From Nematopogon swammerdamellus (taxonomy: Eukaryota > Arthropoda > Insecta > Lepidoptera > Adelidae), in assembly GCA_946902875.1 (NCBI GenBank), contig OX336353.1, positions 19,357,151 through 19,421,150 on the forward strand: a stretch of DNA of 64,000 bases. Direction: 5' to 3'. The translations under genes and the position numbers were made by a program. The notes under the pieces were generated by a model. The model was not told the DNA's origin and did not search any database. It saw nothing but the letters and a program-made list of their open reading frames with translations. Numbering within the stretch: the stretch's first letter is position 1; each line of letters begins with the position of its first letter. Of the stretch, positions 62,545 to 64,000 are shown one piece after another.

Positions 62545-63270
62545 ATTTATTTTTTTATTTTATTTATTTCGGTAAACTTACAGTGCAGATACATATTGAA
62601 TAAACATACAATTATAACTACAGGACACCAATTACAAGTTTACACATTTAGGTTCAAATTTAGAGAGAAAAAAAGCGAAAATTTAACACAGATAATGAAG
62701 ACAACAGACATTTAAGTGGGCATTTCTTACACAAATTAATACTTTAAAAAAAAAAACTAACATAAATCTAAAACGTTAAGTTGAGTCGAAAGCACGTCTA
62801 AATTTATTCTTAAGTACACTAGGGCTCGTGCAAAACAAATCAACATCGTCGCTTATGTCGTTGAATAACTTACCAGCACGCCAGAAAAATGAATTCTGTT
62901 TATAATTGGAATGGGCAAGGGGGAGGTGTATTATTGCGTTACTCCTTGTCGCAAGTCTCGGCACAAGTAGATTAATGTGACCCAAAAGTTCCGGGCAATC
63001 GATGGATCCACTGCTTATTTTCAGTAGTAAGGTAATGTCAAGCATTTCTCGCCTACTGTCTAGAGGAAGCAACTTATGAAAATATATACCTACGAAAAAT
63101 ATACCTACGAGTAACATTACTTTTTCCCCACCTTATATGATCATAGATTAGACATAGACCATAGAAGCAAACCAGTGATTCCTTGAATAATTTGAAGTCT
63201 AAAAGGCCCAGTAAAGTTTTGTCAGATGCCTTGGAGTTATTAATTAAATTAGTTTTCGCGCGCAAAATAC
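62545..63270 (-). mobile_element. LINE, 5-prime-truncated and frameshifted
   Basis: The minus-strand frames together read YDHIRWGKSNVTRR, then SSGSIDCPELLGHINLLVPR, LPLAHSNYKQNSFFWRAGKL and SVLKNKFRRAFDST, a LINE C-terminus. A frameshift near 63090 separates the two parts. The UTR ends in GAAATAAATAAAATAAAAA. The endonuclease and polymerase are absent. Confidence 0.7.
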
Positions 63271-63785
63271 TACGGTAGTGCGACCGACCCGATGCTCGCT
63301 ACATTGCCGCTCCGCTCTGTTAATTGTAGACGCCCGCATATGTTCATCGGTCTATTTACACGGAAGCATTTTGTACTTTATTTAGTTCAGTATGGAAAAA
63401 AAAGTTCACCGTAGAAAAAATGTCATCTAACTTTTTTGCTCCAAATAGGCTCAGGAGTACCTGGTTTGCTTTATGTATGACCTATGGTCATAAAACACCC
63501 TGTATAAACTATGTTTTATTGGAATACCAAATGAAGGTAAAGCCTCCCTTAGGTCGTTTGAAAATGGCTCGGTTACTACTAGATTGTAAGATGGAACTGT
63601 GTTTAATATTAACCATATCATCAGCTACCATACTTCACAAAATGTGTATAGGCTTATGGACGCAGTGAGGAACAAATGTATACGGCACTTCATTATTTTG
63701 TTTGCGGAATTTATTTTATTTCATCTCAAATAAACACGGTATTCAGTGATGTCACCGGAAAGGGGGGTTAAATTGGTGTACTAGA
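63271..63785. other. No gene recognised
   Basis: A lone ACACCCTGTATAAAC at 63497-63511 resembles the right end of the ACAGGGTGT MITEs. The open frame at 63420-63668 has no domain. Confidence 0.35.
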
Positions 63786-64000
63786 AAAAACCGGCCAAGT
63801 GCGAGTCCAACTCGCGCACTGAGGGTTCCGTATCGCTATGTCATGGTCAGCGCGACTCACACCATCTATGGCGTTTTTATAAAATTGATGATTAGTTAAA
63901 ATGCTTCATACTCTTTTCGGTAGATGGGGCGCATACACTTTTTAGTTTCTTCTATGGGAGCCCCCGCGAAATTTTTTTCTTTTTCTCATTTTTATTATTT
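63786..64000 (-). repeat. Family D repeat, cut by the window end
   Basis: AAAACCGGCCAAGTGCGAGT, GCACTGAGGGTTCCGTATCG and ATGCTTCATACTCTTTTCGG are the inverse of the D end. The rest lies beyond the window. Confidence 0.8.

Noticed and set aside
1..64000. A new defence, toxin or biosynthetic system
   Set aside because: I looked for clustered ORFs with linked domains on both strands and found only transposon proteins and two exons of one host gene.

Overview
The window looks like repeat-rich nuclear DNA from a moth or butterfly (Lepidoptera). No bacterial or viral gene organisation is visible. Protein-coding sequence is sparse, AT-rich intergenic or intronic DNA dominates, and transposon remnants in many families overlap and nest. 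The lineage call rests on the repeat types: Helitron ends with a GC-rich hairpin followed by CTAG and T, LINE tails of insect type, SINE-like repeats, and a TTAGG tract (the insect telomere unit). It is inference; no host gene gives a species.

Layout. From 1 to 24 kb there are many copies of three short families, called here A, B and D. A is a SINE whose head combines tRNA-like boxes with a 5S rRNA segment. B is a roughly 330-bp element with a conserved internal hairpin. D is a roughly 330-bp repeat beginning AGGGTTCCGTA and ending near CTTGGCCGG. MITEs, foldbacks, LINE 3-prime ends and Helitron ends lie among them. At 24.3 to 26.5 kb a nearly perfect 210-bp-arm palindrome is followed by a 68-bp satellite, first in one orientation and then inverted. 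At 31.7 to 32.5 kb a truncated LINE interrupts a B element and is flanked by a target duplication. At 33.4 to 36.9 kb lies the only long intact ORF, a 1009-residue LINE protein with endonuclease and reverse transcriptase. At 42.7 to 43.55 kb is a foldback element built from the same satellite, with Helitron-like sequence at both ends.

Host gene. Two exons on the plus strand, 45063-45243 and 60709-61392, are compatible in phase across a 15.5-kb intron full of repeats. The second ends in a stop codon and is followed by a UTR-like region. Both encode an APLYE[D/E]LP motif, which supports one gene. I could not identify the protein. It is low-complexity and could be a cytoplasmic tail or a disordered region.

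Relations among the elements are the most interesting part. A and a second SINE (46.2-46.65 kb, with a tRNA-Ser-like head) share a central body. The second SINE shares its 3-prime end with a LINE fragment at 41.0-41.3 kb, suggesting a SINE-LINE partnership. Two copies carry the same B-to-A junction, indicating a chimeric family that has itself moved. A deleted piggyBac-like element lies at 54.9-56.25 kb. I found no CRISPR array, operon, tRNA gene or defence system. All family calls come from reading the sequence, and no database search was possible.
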